Below are positions 9,901 to 19,158 of a stretch of DNA of 64,000 nt, piece by piece (position 1 is the first letter of the stretch; every line of letters begins with the position of its first letter). The stretch covers positions 124,001 to 188,000 of the forward strand of contig NZ_CP142396.1 in the NCBI RefSeq assembly GCF_035934735.1, read 5' to 3'. This DNA comes from Sedimentibacter sp. MB31-C6 (GTDB taxonomy: Bacteria > Bacillota > Clostridia > Tissierellales > Sedimentibacteraceae). A program made the translations under genes and the position numbers. Below the pieces are notes generated by a model. The model saw nothing but the letters and a program-made list of their open reading frames with translations. It searched no databases and was not told the origin of the DNA.

Positions 9901-11520
9901 TTATTCCACAGATATTATATAATAATAAAGAGGTTGACCACCATATATTATTTCAACATCGCATTCTTCTGCAGCTTCTTCAACTCTCGATTTTAAATTT
10001 TCTGCAATCTTTTTATCAACGCCTTCACCATAAAAAAGAGTTATTAAAAAACTATCTTCATCTACCATCTTATTAATAAGCTCTATTGTTTCATCTTCAG
10101 CATTATTTCCATGAGCAACTATCTCCCCATCATATAATGCAATAATTTCATCCTTTTTAATTTCCATATCATTAAATACAGTATCTCTTACTGCATAAGT
10201 TATTTGACCAGTTTTTACTTCCTTTACAGCCTCAGTCATAGCTTCAATGTTTTGTTCAACATCATTTTCTTCTTTAAATACAAGCATAGCAGATATACCT
10301 TGAGGTATACTTTTACTTGGTACTACATGTAATTGTTTTTGTGATACTTTCTTAGCTTGATTTGCAGCTAAAATAATATTGCTGTTATTTGGCAATATTA
10401 TAATGTTATCAGCATTGATATTTTTTGTCGCTTCAATAATATCTTCTGTACTAGGATTCATTGTCTGTCCTCCAGACAAAAATACATCAACACTTAAATC
10501 ATCAAAAACTTTTTCAATTCCTTCGCCCATTCCTATTGCAACGAACCCATATGGCTTCTTTTCTTCGCTTTTTTTAGAGGAATTCTTATATCTTTCTCTA
10601 AACTGTTCCTTCATATTATCTATCTTTATTTTAATTAATTCACCATACTTTACAGCGATTGCTAAAATTTGACCTGGATTATTTGTGTGTATATGTACTT
10701 TAATAATATTGTCATTACCTACACAAACTATAGAGTCACCTTTATCAAATATTTTACTTAAGAAATCTTCAGCAGTTTTTTTCGCATTATTAATAATAAA
10801 TTCTGTACAATACGCATATATAATTTCATCTTCACTGCTGAATTGCTGTATTTCCTTTTCAGTCTCTACTACTTTTTTATCAACTTCTTCTTGCTTAATT
10901 TCAACACCTTTTAAAGAAGCCAACGCGCCCTCTAAAAGAAATATTAAACCCTTACCACCTGCATCAACAACATCTGCCTGCTTTAATACCTTAAGCATTT
11001 CTGGAGTTCTATCTAAAGTATCCTTAGCCTGCTCTATTAAAATTTCTAAAAATTCTATAGTATCTTCATAGTCTATATATGATTCCATTGCCCTTTGAGC
11101 TGTTTCTCTTGCAACCGTTAAAATCGTACCTTCAACTGGCTTCATAACTGCCTTATAAGCTGTATCTGAAGCAGATTTACAAGCTTCAGCTATAGCCTTT
11201 GTATCAATTTTATGTGTACTTTCCAACCCTTTAGCCATACCTCTAAACAATTGTGATAATATTACACCAGAATTACCTCTCGCTCCCATTAAAGATCCAT
11301 TTGCAGCAGCTTGAGATAGTTTTTCTATAGTACTTTCAGTTAAATTGTTTATTTCTTTCATAGCTGCTTGAACTGTCAAGTTCATATTTGTACCTGTATC
11401 CCCATCTGGTACAGGAAAAACATTTAAAGAATCTACTATAGCTTTGTTATTTTCTAAATTGACAGCGGCTCCTAAAAGCATTTTTTTAAATGTAATATTA
11501 TCAATATATTTTACAAACAT
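9901..11520 (-). CDS. DAK2/DegV-type kinase-like protein (YloV, fatty acid kinase FakA family)
   Basis: 539 aa. The N-terminal DhaL (DAK2) domain carries the Mg-ATP motif FPVPDGDTGTNM at about 35-46 and GARGNSGVILSQL. A central and a C-terminal DegV-like region follow (LSGGQTMNPSTEDI, LYYYIISVE end). In staphylococci FakA phosphorylates fatty acids presented by FakB. No FakB is visible here, so the substrate is inferred. It lies 13 bp downstream of an Asp23-family gene, and its SD is GAGGAAAA. Its place upstream of recG is conserved in Firmicutes. Confidence 0.9.
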   Translation of the reverse strand: MFVKYIDNITFKKMLLGAAVNLENNKAIVDSLNVFPVPDGDTGTNMNLTVQAAMKEINNLTESTIEKLSQAAANGSLMGARGNSGVILSQLFRGMAKGLESTHKIDTKAIAEACKSASDTAYKAVMKPVEGTILTVARETAQRAMESYIDYEDTIEFLEILIEQAKDTLDRTPEMLKVLKQADVVDAGGKGLIFLLEGALASLKGVEIKQEEVDKKVVETEKEIQQFSSEDEIIYAYCTEFIINNAKKTAEDFLSKIFDKGDSIVCVGNDNIIKVHIHTNNPGQILAIAVKYGELIKIKIDNMKEQFRERYKNSSKKSEEKKPYGFVAIGMGEGIEKVFDDLSVDVFLSGGQTMNPSTEDIIEATKNINADNIIILPNNSNIILAANQAKKVSQKQLHVVPSKSIPQGISAMLVFKEENDVEQNIEAMTEAVKEVKTGQITYAVRDTVFNDMEIKKDEIIALYDGEIVAHGNNAEDETIELINKMVDEDSFLITLFYGEGVDKKIAENLKSRVEEAAEECDVEIIYGGQPLYYYIISVE

Positions 11521-11533
11521 TTTTTCCTCCTCA

Positions 11534-11890
11534 CTATTTCTGCACCCTTATCCCTTGTACAAAAATATTTACTTTGTCAACATTTACCCCTGAAAAAGAC
11601 TCTATACTATATTTAACTTTAGAAATAACATTTTCTGCTACTACTGATATTTTTACACCATATTGAAATACAGTATATAAATCAACATTTAATTTATCAT
11701 CTACTGTAGTTACTTTTATTCCTTTTGTTAATTGTTCTTTCTTCAACAATTCGAAGAATCCTTCAGTAGCATTTTTTGTAGCCATTCCTACTATTCCATA
11801 GCATTCCATAGCAGCAATACCGGCAATTGTGGCAAATACTTGATCATCTATTGAAATATTACCAAATTCATTTGTTATATTTACTGACAT
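11534..11890 (-). CDS. Asp23/Gls24 family envelope-stress protein (YloU-like)
   Basis: 118 aa with the Asp23 fold signature: an N-terminal ISIDDQVFATIAGIAAMECYGIVGM helix-strand unit and a C-terminal VNIFVQGIRV strand. Members are membrane-associated or cytoplasmic small proteins of unclear biochemical role, tied to envelope homeostasis. AGGAGG precedes the ATG. It is the first gene of the asp23-fakA-recG-rsmD-coaD unit, with a promoter candidate about 50 bp upstream. Confidence 0.88.
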   Translation of the reverse strand: MSVNITNEFGNISIDDQVFATIAGIAAMECYGIVGMATKNATEGFFELLKKEQLTKGIKVTTVDDKLNVDLYTVFQYGVKISVVAENVISKVKYSIESFSGVNVDKVNIFVQGIRVQK

Positions 11891-11941
11891 ATACGACCTC
11901 CTATATTTTATTTATTTAAATAATATCTTATAAGTAAACTT

Positions 11942-11970
11942 ATTATAACCTTTTTATCAAAAATTTACAA
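11942..11970 (-). promoter_or_regulatory. Predicted sigma-A promoter of the asp23-fakA-recG operon
   Basis: On the minus strand, TTGTAA (11965-11970), 17-bp spacer, TATAAT (11942-11947), about 50 bp before the Asp23-family ATG. The spacing is ideal. Confidence 0.55.
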
Positions 11971-12208
11971 ATAAAATATGAATGGCGAAATTTAGTTTAT
12001 ATTCTGTCATATTATATTTTATTATACTAATTAAAATTTAATATTGCAATATTTATATTTTAATGGTAAACTAAATAAGTTAAAAAGATAAGCAAGTTAT
12101 TATAACAGTAGCTTATACAAAAAAGGCATATGACGAAATTATCGTTAATACCTTAGATATATTTATGGATACGAAGCTTAATGTTAAAATAAACGGGAGG
12201 TGTAGAAT
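11971..12208 (+). other. AT-rich leader region of rpmB
   Basis: Most of the 318-bp divergent gap between the asp23-like gene and rpmB. For the plus strand I see only weak promoter candidates, such as TTGCAA-17 bp-TAAACT near 12053. There is a possible hairpin (ATAAGC...GCTTAT) around 12090-12116, and GGGAGG just before the rpmB ATG. No known L28 autoregulatory element was recognised. Confidence 0.3.
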
Positions 12209-12400
12209 ATGGCTAAATTTTGTGAGGTTTGTGGAAAAGGTACTATTTCTGGACACAGTATAACACATGCTGATAGAAAAATTAAAAGAACTTGGAAGCC
12301 TAATGTTAGAAAAGTAACTGTTTTAGACAATGGCACTCCAAAAAAAATAACTGTTTGCACTAGATGTATAAGATCTGGTAAAGTACAACGTGCAATATAA
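12209..12400 (+). CDS. rpmB: 50S ribosomal protein L28
   Basis: 63 aa, the normal length. It is the zinc-ribbon form, with CEVC near the start (C5, C8) and CTRC near the end as the likely Zn ligands. The family core GHSITHADRKIKRTWKPN is intact. GGGAGG lies upstream of the ATG. It is transcribed divergently from the asp23-fakA operon, as in other Firmicutes, and is followed by its own terminator. Confidence 0.97.
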   Translation: MAKFCEVCGKGTISGHSITHADRKIKRTWKPNVRKVTVLDNGTPKKITVCTRCIRSGKVQRAI

Positions 12401-12432
12401 AATAGTGGCTATTGAAGCCATTATTTTTTTTA
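12401..12432 (+). terminator. Intrinsic terminator of rpmB
   Basis: Arms AATAGTGGCT (12401-12410) and AGCCATTATT (12416-12425) pair with one G-U, a 5-nt loop separates them, and a run of T follows directly. It begins at the base after the rpmB stop. Confidence 0.8.
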
Positions 12433-12457
12433 TAGTAATATACAAACAATTATTATT

Positions 12458-12646
12458 TTACAAAAGTCTAAACAAGGTACTTCCAAGAACAACTAACAAA
12501 ACGCCTAAAATAAAGAGCCAAATTTTAACTGGCAAAATCTGAACAACAATAATAGCTCCTATAACTGCTATCATAATTCCTAATATTTCAGTAAATTTTA
12601 TTTTTCTGCCTATAGGGTTACATTTCTTTTTACGCTTAAAATTCAT
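12458..12646 (-). CDS. Small two-helix membrane protein, unknown function
   Basis: 62 aa from the ATG at 12646, which has AGGAGTG upstream. An ATG 42 bp earlier is open but has no ribosome site and would cross this one. The N-terminus is strongly basic (MNFKRKKKCNPIGRKIKF). Two hydrophobic segments follow, about 22-38 and 42-60, so a small inner-membrane hairpin with a cytoplasmic basic start is likely. I recognise no family. Confidence 0.6.
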   Translation of the reverse strand: MNFKRKKKCNPIGRKIKFTEILGIMIAVIGAIIVVQILPVKIWLFILGVLLVVLGSTLFRLL

Positions 12647-12728
12647 AGTATCACTCCTAGTAACTGTTAAGGTATTCAATTTTAACATTTGAAGTTACCC
12701 GTTAATACATTCTATTCACTCTTATAAA

Positions 12729-12773
12729 AAAGATACAAAAAAATTAGAAATATCCTTATTTTTTTGCATCTTT
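12729..12773 (-). terminator. Hairpin terminator downstream of the DUF2935-like gene
   Basis: 16-bp inverted repeat (12729-12744 and 12758-12773) with one G-U pair on the minus strand. The second arm contains seven T and is followed by TTTATAAG. It starts 7 bp after the stop of the minus-strand gene at 12780. Confidence 0.6.
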
Positions 12774-12779
12774 GTTCTA

Positions 12780-13238
12780 TTAATAAAAGTTCTTTCTTTT
12801 GTTAGCAGTATCTTGCATAAGTAAATCTAAAAATGCTGATACTATTCCTATAAAATATTCAGACTCTCTTCTTATATGATTTATAACAGTAGTAGAAATA
12901 GGATCATTCATAACTGGATCACTTTCTCTAAGTAACATACTTAAAAAATTTATAAAAACCTGGCTTTGTTTAATTGCTAAATTAATTAATTGAGCATTAT
13001 CTTCATATATTCTAGGTGATATATTTTGATTATTTACAATGTTTTCTATATACTGTGTAATTCTTGATTCGGTAGAATCAAATATTTCCTTATATTCGAT
13101 TAGTTTATTTACATATTCTTCCTCTAAATCTGGTACAACTTCTTGAATAACAACTGTATGTTCACTTTCTTGACGTTTCCAAAATTCTGCTTCTTCTAAA
13201 GCTCTAAGTATATTCATTTCACCATAAATAAACCTCAT
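12780..13238 (-). CDS. Helical protein, probably DUF2935-like
   Basis: 152 aa, all predicted helix. The opening ALEEAEFWKRQESEHT and the later SEYFIGIVSAFLDLL resemble the E-x-x-FW...H pattern of DUF2935 proteins, which are ferritin-like four-helix bundles. Those proteins usually contain two such units (~270 aa), so this looks like a single unit. Conserved E and H residues (E17, E25, H27 region) could bind metal, but that is inference. It stands alone between terminators. Confidence 0.5.
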   Translation of the reverse strand: MRFIYGEMNILRALEEAEFWKRQESEHTVVIQEVVPDLEEEYVNKLIEYKEIFDSTESRITQYIENIVNNQNISPRIYEDNAQLINLAIKQSQVFINFLSMLLRESDPVMNDPISTTVINHIRRESEYFIGIVSAFLDLLMQDTANKRKNFY

Positions 13239-13333
13239 AACATTTTCCTCCGAATTATTTATTTATGTTATTATACGCAAAAATAAATTATTGGTGAGAA
13301 TAAAAAGTGTTCAATAATGCAGAATAAGGAAAT

Positions 13334-13365
13334 CAAAAAAGGATTTGTGTTTTATCACAAATCCT
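13334..13365 (-). terminator. Intrinsic terminator of asnS
   Basis: Perfect 10-bp stem (13340-13349 with 13356-13365, 6-nt loop) followed on the minus strand by seven T. It lies 18 bp after the asnS stop. Confidence 0.85.
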
Positions 13366-13383
13366 ACAATAATTCTATATTAA

Positions 13384-14772
13384 TTAAAATTCTGCATTTT
13401 TTGGTGTTCTTGGGAATGGTATTACGTCTCTTATATTAGTCATACCAGTAAGATACATAATAAGTCTTTCAAATCCAAGTCCATATCCTGAATGTTTTAC
13501 CCCTCCGTACTTTCGAAGTTCCATGTACCACCACATTTCTTCTGTAGCTACACCCATTTCAGCCATACGTTTCTCAAGATAGTCTATTCTTTCTTCTCTT
13601 TGACTTCCTCCAATTAGTTCTCCTATTCCTGGAACAAGTAAATCCATAGCAGCAACAGTTTTATTATCTTCGTTCATTCTCATATAGAATGCCTTAATAT
13701 CTTTTGGATAATTTGTAACAAAAACTGGTTTGCCAAATATCTTTTCAGACAAATATCTTTCGTGTTCTGTTTGAATATCAGTACCCCATTCAACAGGATA
13801 ATCAAAATTATCATTATTTTTCTTTAATATTTCTATAGCATCAGTATAAGTTATTTTTCCAAACTCTGAATTAATTACATTGTCTAGTTTTGAAAAAAGT
13901 TCTTTATCTACAAAACTGTTAAAGAATTCCATTTCTTCTTTTCCATTATCCAATACATAATTAACTACAAATTTAACCATGTCCTCAGCAAGTTGCATAT
14001 TATCGTTTAAATCTGCAAATGCAATTTCTGGTTCAATCATCCAAAATTCAGCAGCATGTCTAGTTGTATTAGAATTTTCTGCTCTAAATGTTGGCCCAAA
14101 TGTATATGTATTTTTAAAAGCTAAAGCAAAAATTTCAGCTTCTAATTGTCCACTAACCGTTAGATTTGCTGATTTTCCAAAAAAATCTTTTGAATAGTCA
14201 ACCTTACCTTCTGACTTTTCTAAATTATCTAAATTAAGAGAAGTAACTCTGAACATTTCACCTGCACCTTCAGCGTCACTTGCTGTAATTATTGGAGGAT
14301 GAGCATATATAAATCCTCTTTCATTAAAAAATTTATGTATAGCATATGCCGCTAGAGATCTCACTCTAAATACTGCTGCGAATGTATTAGTCCTAGGTCT
14401 TAAATGTGCAATTGTTCTCAAATATTCAAATGAATGTCTTTTTTTCTGCAATGGATAACTTGAATCTGATGAAGCCTCCAAATTAACTTCTTTTGCTTTA
14501 ATTTCAAAAGGTTGTTTTGCCCCCTGTGTTTCCTCAAACATTCCTCTAACTGTTATAGCACTTCCTGTAGAGAATTTTTTTATGTCGTCAAAGTTTTTCA
14601 AGCTATTATCAAATACAATTTGTAGATTCTTCAAAAAAGTTCCATCATTTAATTCAATAAAACCAAAATTTTTAGAATCTCTTATTGTTCTTATCCAACC
14701 TTCTACATAAACTTCTTTTCCGTAATATTCCTCAGATTTTTTAAATAAGTCTTTTAAATCAATTACTTTCAT
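13384..14772 (-). CDS. asnS: Asparaginyl-tRNA synthetase
   Basis: Class IIb aminoacyl-tRNA synthetase charging tRNA-Asn, 462 aa from the ATG at 14772, which has GGGAGG upstream. The open frame extends 30 codons further back without a ribosome site. The N-terminal OB-fold anticodon domain ([21 protein letters not shown]) is followed by the catalytic core with motif 2 ([19 protein letters not shown]) and motif 3 ([15 protein letters not shown]). No T-box sequence was found in the leader; only a weak 5-bp hairpin followed by eight T lies just upstream. Confidence 0.96.
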   Translation of the reverse strand: MKVIDLKDLFKKSEEYYGKEVYVEGWIRTIRDSKNFGFIELNDGTFLKNLQIVFDNSLKNFDDIKKFSTGSAITVRGMFEETQGAKQPFEIKAKEVNLEASSDSSYPLQKKRHSFEYLRTIAHLRPRTNTFAAVFRVRSLAAYAIHKFFNERGFIYAHPPIITASDAEGAGEMFRVTSLNLDNLEKSEGKVDYSKDFFGKSANLTVSGQLEAEIFALAFKNTYTFGPTFRAENSNTTRHAAEFWMIEPEIAFADLNDNMQLAEDMVKFVVNYVLDNGKEEMEFFNSFVDKELFSKLDNVINSEFGKITYTDAIEILKKNNDNFDYPVEWGTDIQTEHERYLSEKIFGKPVFVTNYPKDIKAFYMRMNEDNKTVAAMDLLVPGIGELIGGSQREERIDYLEKRMAEMGVATEEMWWYMELRKYGGVKHSGYGLGFERLIMYLTGMTNIRDVIPFPRTPKNAEF

Positions 14773-14895
14773 ATTTCCTCCCTTGTAAAAAAAACTCCTT
14801 CTATCCTCTAGGAGGGAAAGAGATTTCCATATCATCTCACAACATATTTGATTATAAATCAAAATTCCATCTATTGCAATATTAAATTCATATAT

Positions 14896-15537
14896 TCAAT
14901 CATTAGCTACAATAAGAAATGCCGTTCCACTTCTCAAAGTAACTTCACTAACTTTAACATTTATCTCATTACTAATACAGAGAGTAGAACCTCTTTTAAC
15001 ATTAACTTTATTTAATGGATACTTGAACCCTTTCAAAGTTAAATCATTTATCTCTTCGGTAATAGGTACTATTGATATAAAATAATTTTTTTTATATTGT
15101 AATGTCAATTTTGTATCATCTGAGATAATTTGTATTATATTATTATTATCTATTATTTTAATTTTAATACCTTGTTTATAATACTTTTCCAATAACAGCA
15201 TATTAGCCATAGTATGATCTAATCTAGTTCCTGTAGCTCCTAAAATTATCATATCCTTATAGCCTTTATTCACTGCAAGGTCTATAGCTAATTCCATATC
15301 AGTATAATCTTTTTCCGCCGGATACTTAATTATTTCTACATTCATATCCTCGTATTTTTTTAATATAGAATAATTTACGGAATCAAAGTCACCAATAATT
15401 ATATCAGGTACTAATCCAAGGATTTCTGCTTTTGATAAGCCTCCATCTGCACATATAATTAATTCAATGCTATTAAAGACTTCTTCATTTGAGTATTTAT
15501 TAAAAGAACTACCATTTCCAATAATTAAAACAGACAT
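14896..15537 (-). CDS. thiN: Thiamine diphosphokinase
   Basis: Transfers pyrophosphate from ATP to thiamine to make thiamine diphosphate. 213 aa, the usual size. The motifs ICADGGLSKA, IIGDFDSV, KDYTDMELAID and GATGTRLDHTMAN match the family's metal and substrate loops. It starts at the base next to the rpe stop, so the two are translationally coupled. The rsgA-rpe-thiN order is typical of Firmicutes. Confidence 0.95.
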   Translation of the reverse strand: MSVLIIGNGSSFNKYSNEEVFNSIELIICADGGLSKAEILGLVPDIIIGDFDSVNYSILKKYEDMNVEIIKYPAEKDYTDMELAIDLAVNKGYKDMIILGATGTRLDHTMANMLLLEKYYKQGIKIKIIDNNNIIQIISDDTKLTLQYKKNYFISIVPITEEINDLTLKGFKYPLNKVNVKRGSTLCISNEINVKVSEVTLRSGTAFLIVAND

Positions 15538-16197
15538 TTATTTTCCCGCCATAATTTTTTTAAACTTTTTAGTTTCTTCAATTACATTATTTGCTTTATA
15601 AATAGCTGAGCCTGCAACAATTACATTAGGTCCCCAGCTTAAAATTTCTTCTAAATTTTTTAAAGAAACTCCACCATCTATTTCAATGTCTATGTTTAAG
15701 TTTTTTTCTTTTATTAGTTCTTTTAAATCAGTAAATTTAGATTTAACATTTTTTATTAAACTCTGTCCGCCGAATCCTGGATTTACACTCATTAATAAAA
15801 CCATATCAACATCACCTATTATATCTTTAAGTATTGATATAGGCGTTGCTGGATTTAATGAAACTCCTGCCTTTAATCCTAAAGATTTTATTTTTTGTAT
15901 AGTTCTATGTAAATGTAAGCATGATTCTTGATGTACTGTAATAATATCTGCACCAGCCTTATAAAAGTCATCAATATACTTATCTGCATTTTCAATCATT
16001 AAATGAACATCAAAAGTTAACTGTGTAACTTTACGTATAGATTTAATAACATCAGCCCCTATAGAAATATTCGGAACAAAATGTCCATCCATTACATCTA
16101 TGTGTATATAGTCAGCTCCGCCTTCTTCGACTCGCTTTATTTCCTCTCCTAGTTGAGAAAAATCTGCAGATAATATTGATGGCGATAGTTTATTCAT
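15538..16197 (-). CDS. rpe: Ribulose-phosphate 3-epimerase
   Basis: Interconverts ribulose-5-phosphate and xylulose-5-phosphate in the pentose phosphate pathway. 219 aa TIM barrel. It opens LSPSILSADFSQLGEEI, has the metal site HIDVMDGHFVPN, the loop SVNPGFGGQ and the phosphate end EIDGGV...VAGSAI. SD GGAGG. It is followed directly by thiN. Confidence 0.97.
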   Translation of the reverse strand: MNKLSPSILSADFSQLGEEIKRVEEGGADYIHIDVMDGHFVPNISIGADVIKSIRKVTQLTFDVHLMIENADKYIDDFYKAGADIITVHQESCLHLHRTIQKIKSLGLKAGVSLNPATPISILKDIIGDVDMVLLMSVNPGFGGQSLIKNVKSKFTDLKELIKEKNLNIDIEIDGGVSLKNLEEILSWGPNVIVAGSAIYKANNVIEETKKFKKIMAGK

Positions 16198-16216
16198 ATT
16201 TCCTCCCTAAATCTTA

Positions 16217-17095
16217 TCAGTATAATTTTTTATTTCTTATTTCTTCTAGCAACTTTGTATAATTATTATATCTAGTTTCACTAATTAAGGAATTTGTAAC
16301 TGCTTCCTTAATTACACAATTTGGTTCTTTATAATGCAAGCAATCTGCAAATCTACAACCACTACTATATTTTACTATTTCAGGATAGTAATTGCCTAAT
16401 TCATATTCTGTAATTCCATCAAATTCAAAGGAACTAAAACCAGGTGTATCTACTACATATCCACCAAAACTTAACTTGTATATTTCTGCATGTCTAGTAG
16501 TATGCTTGCCTCTTTTTAGTTTTTCGCTTATTTTACCTGTTTTTAATTCAAAATTTGGTTGTACCGCGTTCATTATAGAAGATTTTCCAACACCAGATGG
16601 ACCTGAAAATACACTTAATTTATCTTTAAGAATACTTTTAAGTTCTTCTAAAGATTTCTCATCTTTAATGCTTGTAAAAATAATTTTATAACCAGTGTTA
16701 ATATAAATTTCTCTTATTTCTTTTTTCTTATCTTCACTGTCAAGATCTGACTTATTAAAACAAATTATTGGTTTTAAATTATTTGTTTCTGCCGCTATTA
16801 ATAGTTTATCAAGAAGTAAGAAGCTTGGTTCTGGATTTGTAGTCGCAAAGAATATTAGCAATTGTTCAACATTTGCAATAGGAGGTCTCTTGATTTCATT
16901 TGTTCTTGTCTTTATTTCCTCAATATAACCACAATGTTCATCTTCAGCTGTAAGCCTAATTATTACATTATCTCCTACTAGTGGTTTAATATTTTGAAGT
17001 CTAAAAATGCCTCTAGCTCTGCATTCAATCTTTTCTTCACCTATATCTACGTAATAATTTCCGCCAACGCCTCTAGTTATAATACCCTCTATCAT
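16217..17095 (-). CDS. rsgA: Small-subunit ribosome maturation GTPase RsgA
   Basis: Circularly permuted GTPase, 292 aa. An N-terminal OB fold comes first, then the G4 motif NKSD before the G1 P-loop GPSGVGKSS and the G3 DTPG. A C-terminal zinc knuckle follows (CRFADC.H...PNC). It checks late 30S assembly. It sits 8 bp downstream of prkC, and its SD is AGGAG. Confidence 0.96.
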   Translation of the reverse strand: MIEGIITRGVGGNYYVDIGEEKIECRARGIFRLQNIKPLVGDNVIIRLTAEDEHCGYIEEIKTRTNEIKRPPIANVEQLLIFFATTNPEPSFLLLDKLLIAAETNNLKPIICFNKSDLDSEDKKKEIREIYINTGYKIIFTSIKDEKSLEELKSILKDKLSVFSGPSGVGKSSIMNAVQPNFELKTGKISEKLKRGKHTTRHAEIYKLSFGGYVVDTPGFSSFEFDGITEYELGNYYPEIVKYSSGCRFADCLHYKEPNCVIKEAVTNSLISETRYNNYTKLLEEIRNKKLY

Positions 17096-17103
17096 AAATT
17101 CTC

Positions 17104-19158
17104 CTACTCAAAAGTAATTTCAGCTCTATCATATAACTCATTATCTATATAAATATCAAAAATTTGAGTTCCCTTTCCTTCAATATTTATAATAATACTT
17201 TTTTCTGATGTATTTACTTCTTCTGAATATAATATTTCTATTCCAGAATCAGTAACCCTTTGAACTACAACGAGAACTTTTTCCTTATCTGACGGTAGTT
17301 TAATTGTAAGTGGATAAGTTCCGATTGCTGGCTCGTCAGGTTTTTCATTGTCTTCATTATCTTCAGAATCATTACCTTCATTTTCCGTTTCCTTTGGACC
17401 TAAGCTTACAGTCATCCATATTGATGAGCCTTGCTCCACATCTTGACCAGCAGGAACACTTTGTTTAATAACTAATCCCTCTGCAATATTTTCATCATTT
17501 TCCTCAGTAATTTGTCCTACAGTCAAACCATATTGTATAATCATTTGTTTTGCTGTTTCTAATTCAAGACCTTCTACATTTGGCATTGTAGTGTAAATAA
17601 TTTCTGGACCTTTACTTATAACATAATCTACAGAATCATTTTCATTAGCAGAAGTTTCTGCTACAGGAGACTGGTCGATTATCTGACCAGAAGGTACATT
17701 TTCAGAATAATCTTCTGTTACACGACCTTCTTCTAACCCTGCTTCTGATAGGATTAGTCCAGCTTCTATAGCGTATTTCCCAATTAAATTTGGAACCTTA
17801 ATTTCTCTTTGACCTTTACTTATAATTACATCAACAGTATAATTTTCTTTAAGTTTAGTTCCTTCTTCTTCACTTTGATCTACAACCTTGCCTTCTTCAA
17901 AATCATCATTATATTCTCTTTCTGAAATATTGAATACTAATCCAAGATCTTCAATTATTTTTTCAGCCTCTTCTTCATCTCTTCCAATTAAATCAGGCAT
18001 TGTTACTTCAGGAACATAAAGCATGGCTCTAAATCCAATTAAACCACCAATAATTGCTACGGCTAATGCACTTAAAATAGCAGCTAAAGTAATTTTTAAA
18101 TTCTTACTTTTCTTGCCATCTTCATCTTGCTCTTGATATTCATCAAATAAATTATCTTCTTCATTACTTTCCTTTTCTCCAAAAAAGGTTTTGAAAGCAT
18201 TGTCAGAATTTTTATCAAATAAATCTATATCTATAACCTTTTTATTTTCTTCAGGATTTTCTGCATTGGAATTAATTTTAGGCATGACTATTGTTGGACT
18301 ATCGATTATTTCTTCTTCATGATTTTTAGTTGGTATTAGTTCGCTTAAATTATCTAATTTCTTAATTAATTCATCAACACTTTGATATCTAAAACTCTGA
18401 TGTTTTTCTAAACATTTCATTATAATATCTTCAAGACTTTTTGATATTTTTAAATTCTTTATGCGTGTTGTCGGTAACTCAGCATTCTCTTGAATTTGTT
18501 TCATAGCTACAGTAATATGATTATCACCATCAAATGGTACTACCCCTGTTATCATTTCATACATTACAACTCCTAGAGAATATATATCTGACTTATCATC
18601 TACATAACCTCCCCTAGCTTGTTCTGGAGAAAAATAATGCACAGACCCGATAACATTTGATGTATTGTTTATTGTTGAACTTGAAGCTGCTCTTGCAATC
18701 CCAAAGTCTGCAACTTTAGCAATACCTTCTTCCGTTAATAAAATATTATGTGGTTTTATATCTCTATGAACTATCTTATTTAAATGTGCATGTTTAAGCG
18801 CTTCAGCTATTTGTTTTGTAATTTTTATAGTTTCCTGCTCGCTTAAGCGATCCTTTCGTTGAATATATTTTTTTAAAGTTTCACCTTTAACATATTCCAT
18901 TACTATATAATATATATCATCTTCTATTCCCGTATCATATATATTAACAATATTAGGATGTGTAAGACTTGCTGCAGACAAAGATTCTTGCTTAAAATTA
19001 GCAACAAAATCTGGGTCAGAAGTTAATTCCTGTCTAAGGACTTTAATAGCTACAAATCGGTTTAATACGTTGCATTTTGCCTTATATACATAAGACATTC
19101 CGCCTCCACCAATTCTTTCTATAATTTCATATCTATTACCTAATATTTTACCTATCAT
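17104..19158 (-). CDS. prkC: Ser/Thr protein kinase with PASTA repeats
   Basis: 684 aa. The cytoplasmic kinase domain (~10-270) has the glycine loop GGGGMSYVYK, K39, the catalytic HRDIKPHN (D133) and DFG (D151). A long acidic juxtamembrane linker follows. A single membrane helix (~355-380) leads to three extracellular PASTA repeats (starting ~384, ~453, ~524) that bind muropeptides or lipid II. After an acidic linker the last ~75 residues form an extra beta-rich domain, not part of the minimal PrkC. The start overlaps the phosphatase stop by 4 bp. It likely couples cell-wall state to growth and spore germination. Confidence 0.95.
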   Translation of the reverse strand: MIGKILGNRYEIIERIGGGGMSYVYKAKCNVLNRFVAIKVLRQELTSDPDFVANFKQESLSAASLTHPNIVNIYDTGIEDDIYYIVMEYVKGETLKKYIQRKDRLSEQETIKITKQIAEALKHAHLNKIVHRDIKPHNILLTEEGIAKVADFGIARAASSSTINNTSNVIGSVHYFSPEQARGGYVDDKSDIYSLGVVMYEMITGVVPFDGDNHITVAMKQIQENAELPTTRIKNLKISKSLEDIIMKCLEKHQSFRYQSVDELIKKLDNLSELIPTKNHEEEIIDSPTIVMPKINSNAENPEENKKVIDIDLFDKNSDNAFKTFFGEKESNEEDNLFDEYQEQDEDGKKSKNLKITLAAILSALAVAIIGGLIGFRAMLYVPEVTMPDLIGRDEEEAEKIIEDLGLVFNISEREYNDDFEEGKVVDQSEEEGTKLKENYTVDVIISKGQREIKVPNLIGKYAIEAGLILSEAGLEEGRVTEDYSENVPSGQIIDQSPVAETSANENDSVDYVISKGPEIIYTTMPNVEGLELETAKQMIIQYGLTVGQITEENDENIAEGLVIKQSVPAGQDVEQGSSIWMTVSLGPKETENEGNDSEDNEDNEKPDEPAIGTYPLTIKLPSDKEKVLVVVQRVTDSGIEILYSEEVNTSEKSIIINIEGKGTQIFDIYIDNELYDRAEITFE

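Noticed and set aside
12000-12200. tRNA or structured RNA in the rpmB leader
   Set aside because: No cloverleaf or known regulatory RNA motif was seen; the hairpin there is weak.
14773-14895. T-box riboswitch before asnS
   Set aside because: No T-box core sequence (TGGNACCGCG) and no extended stem I; only a weak 5-bp hairpin with a T-run is present.
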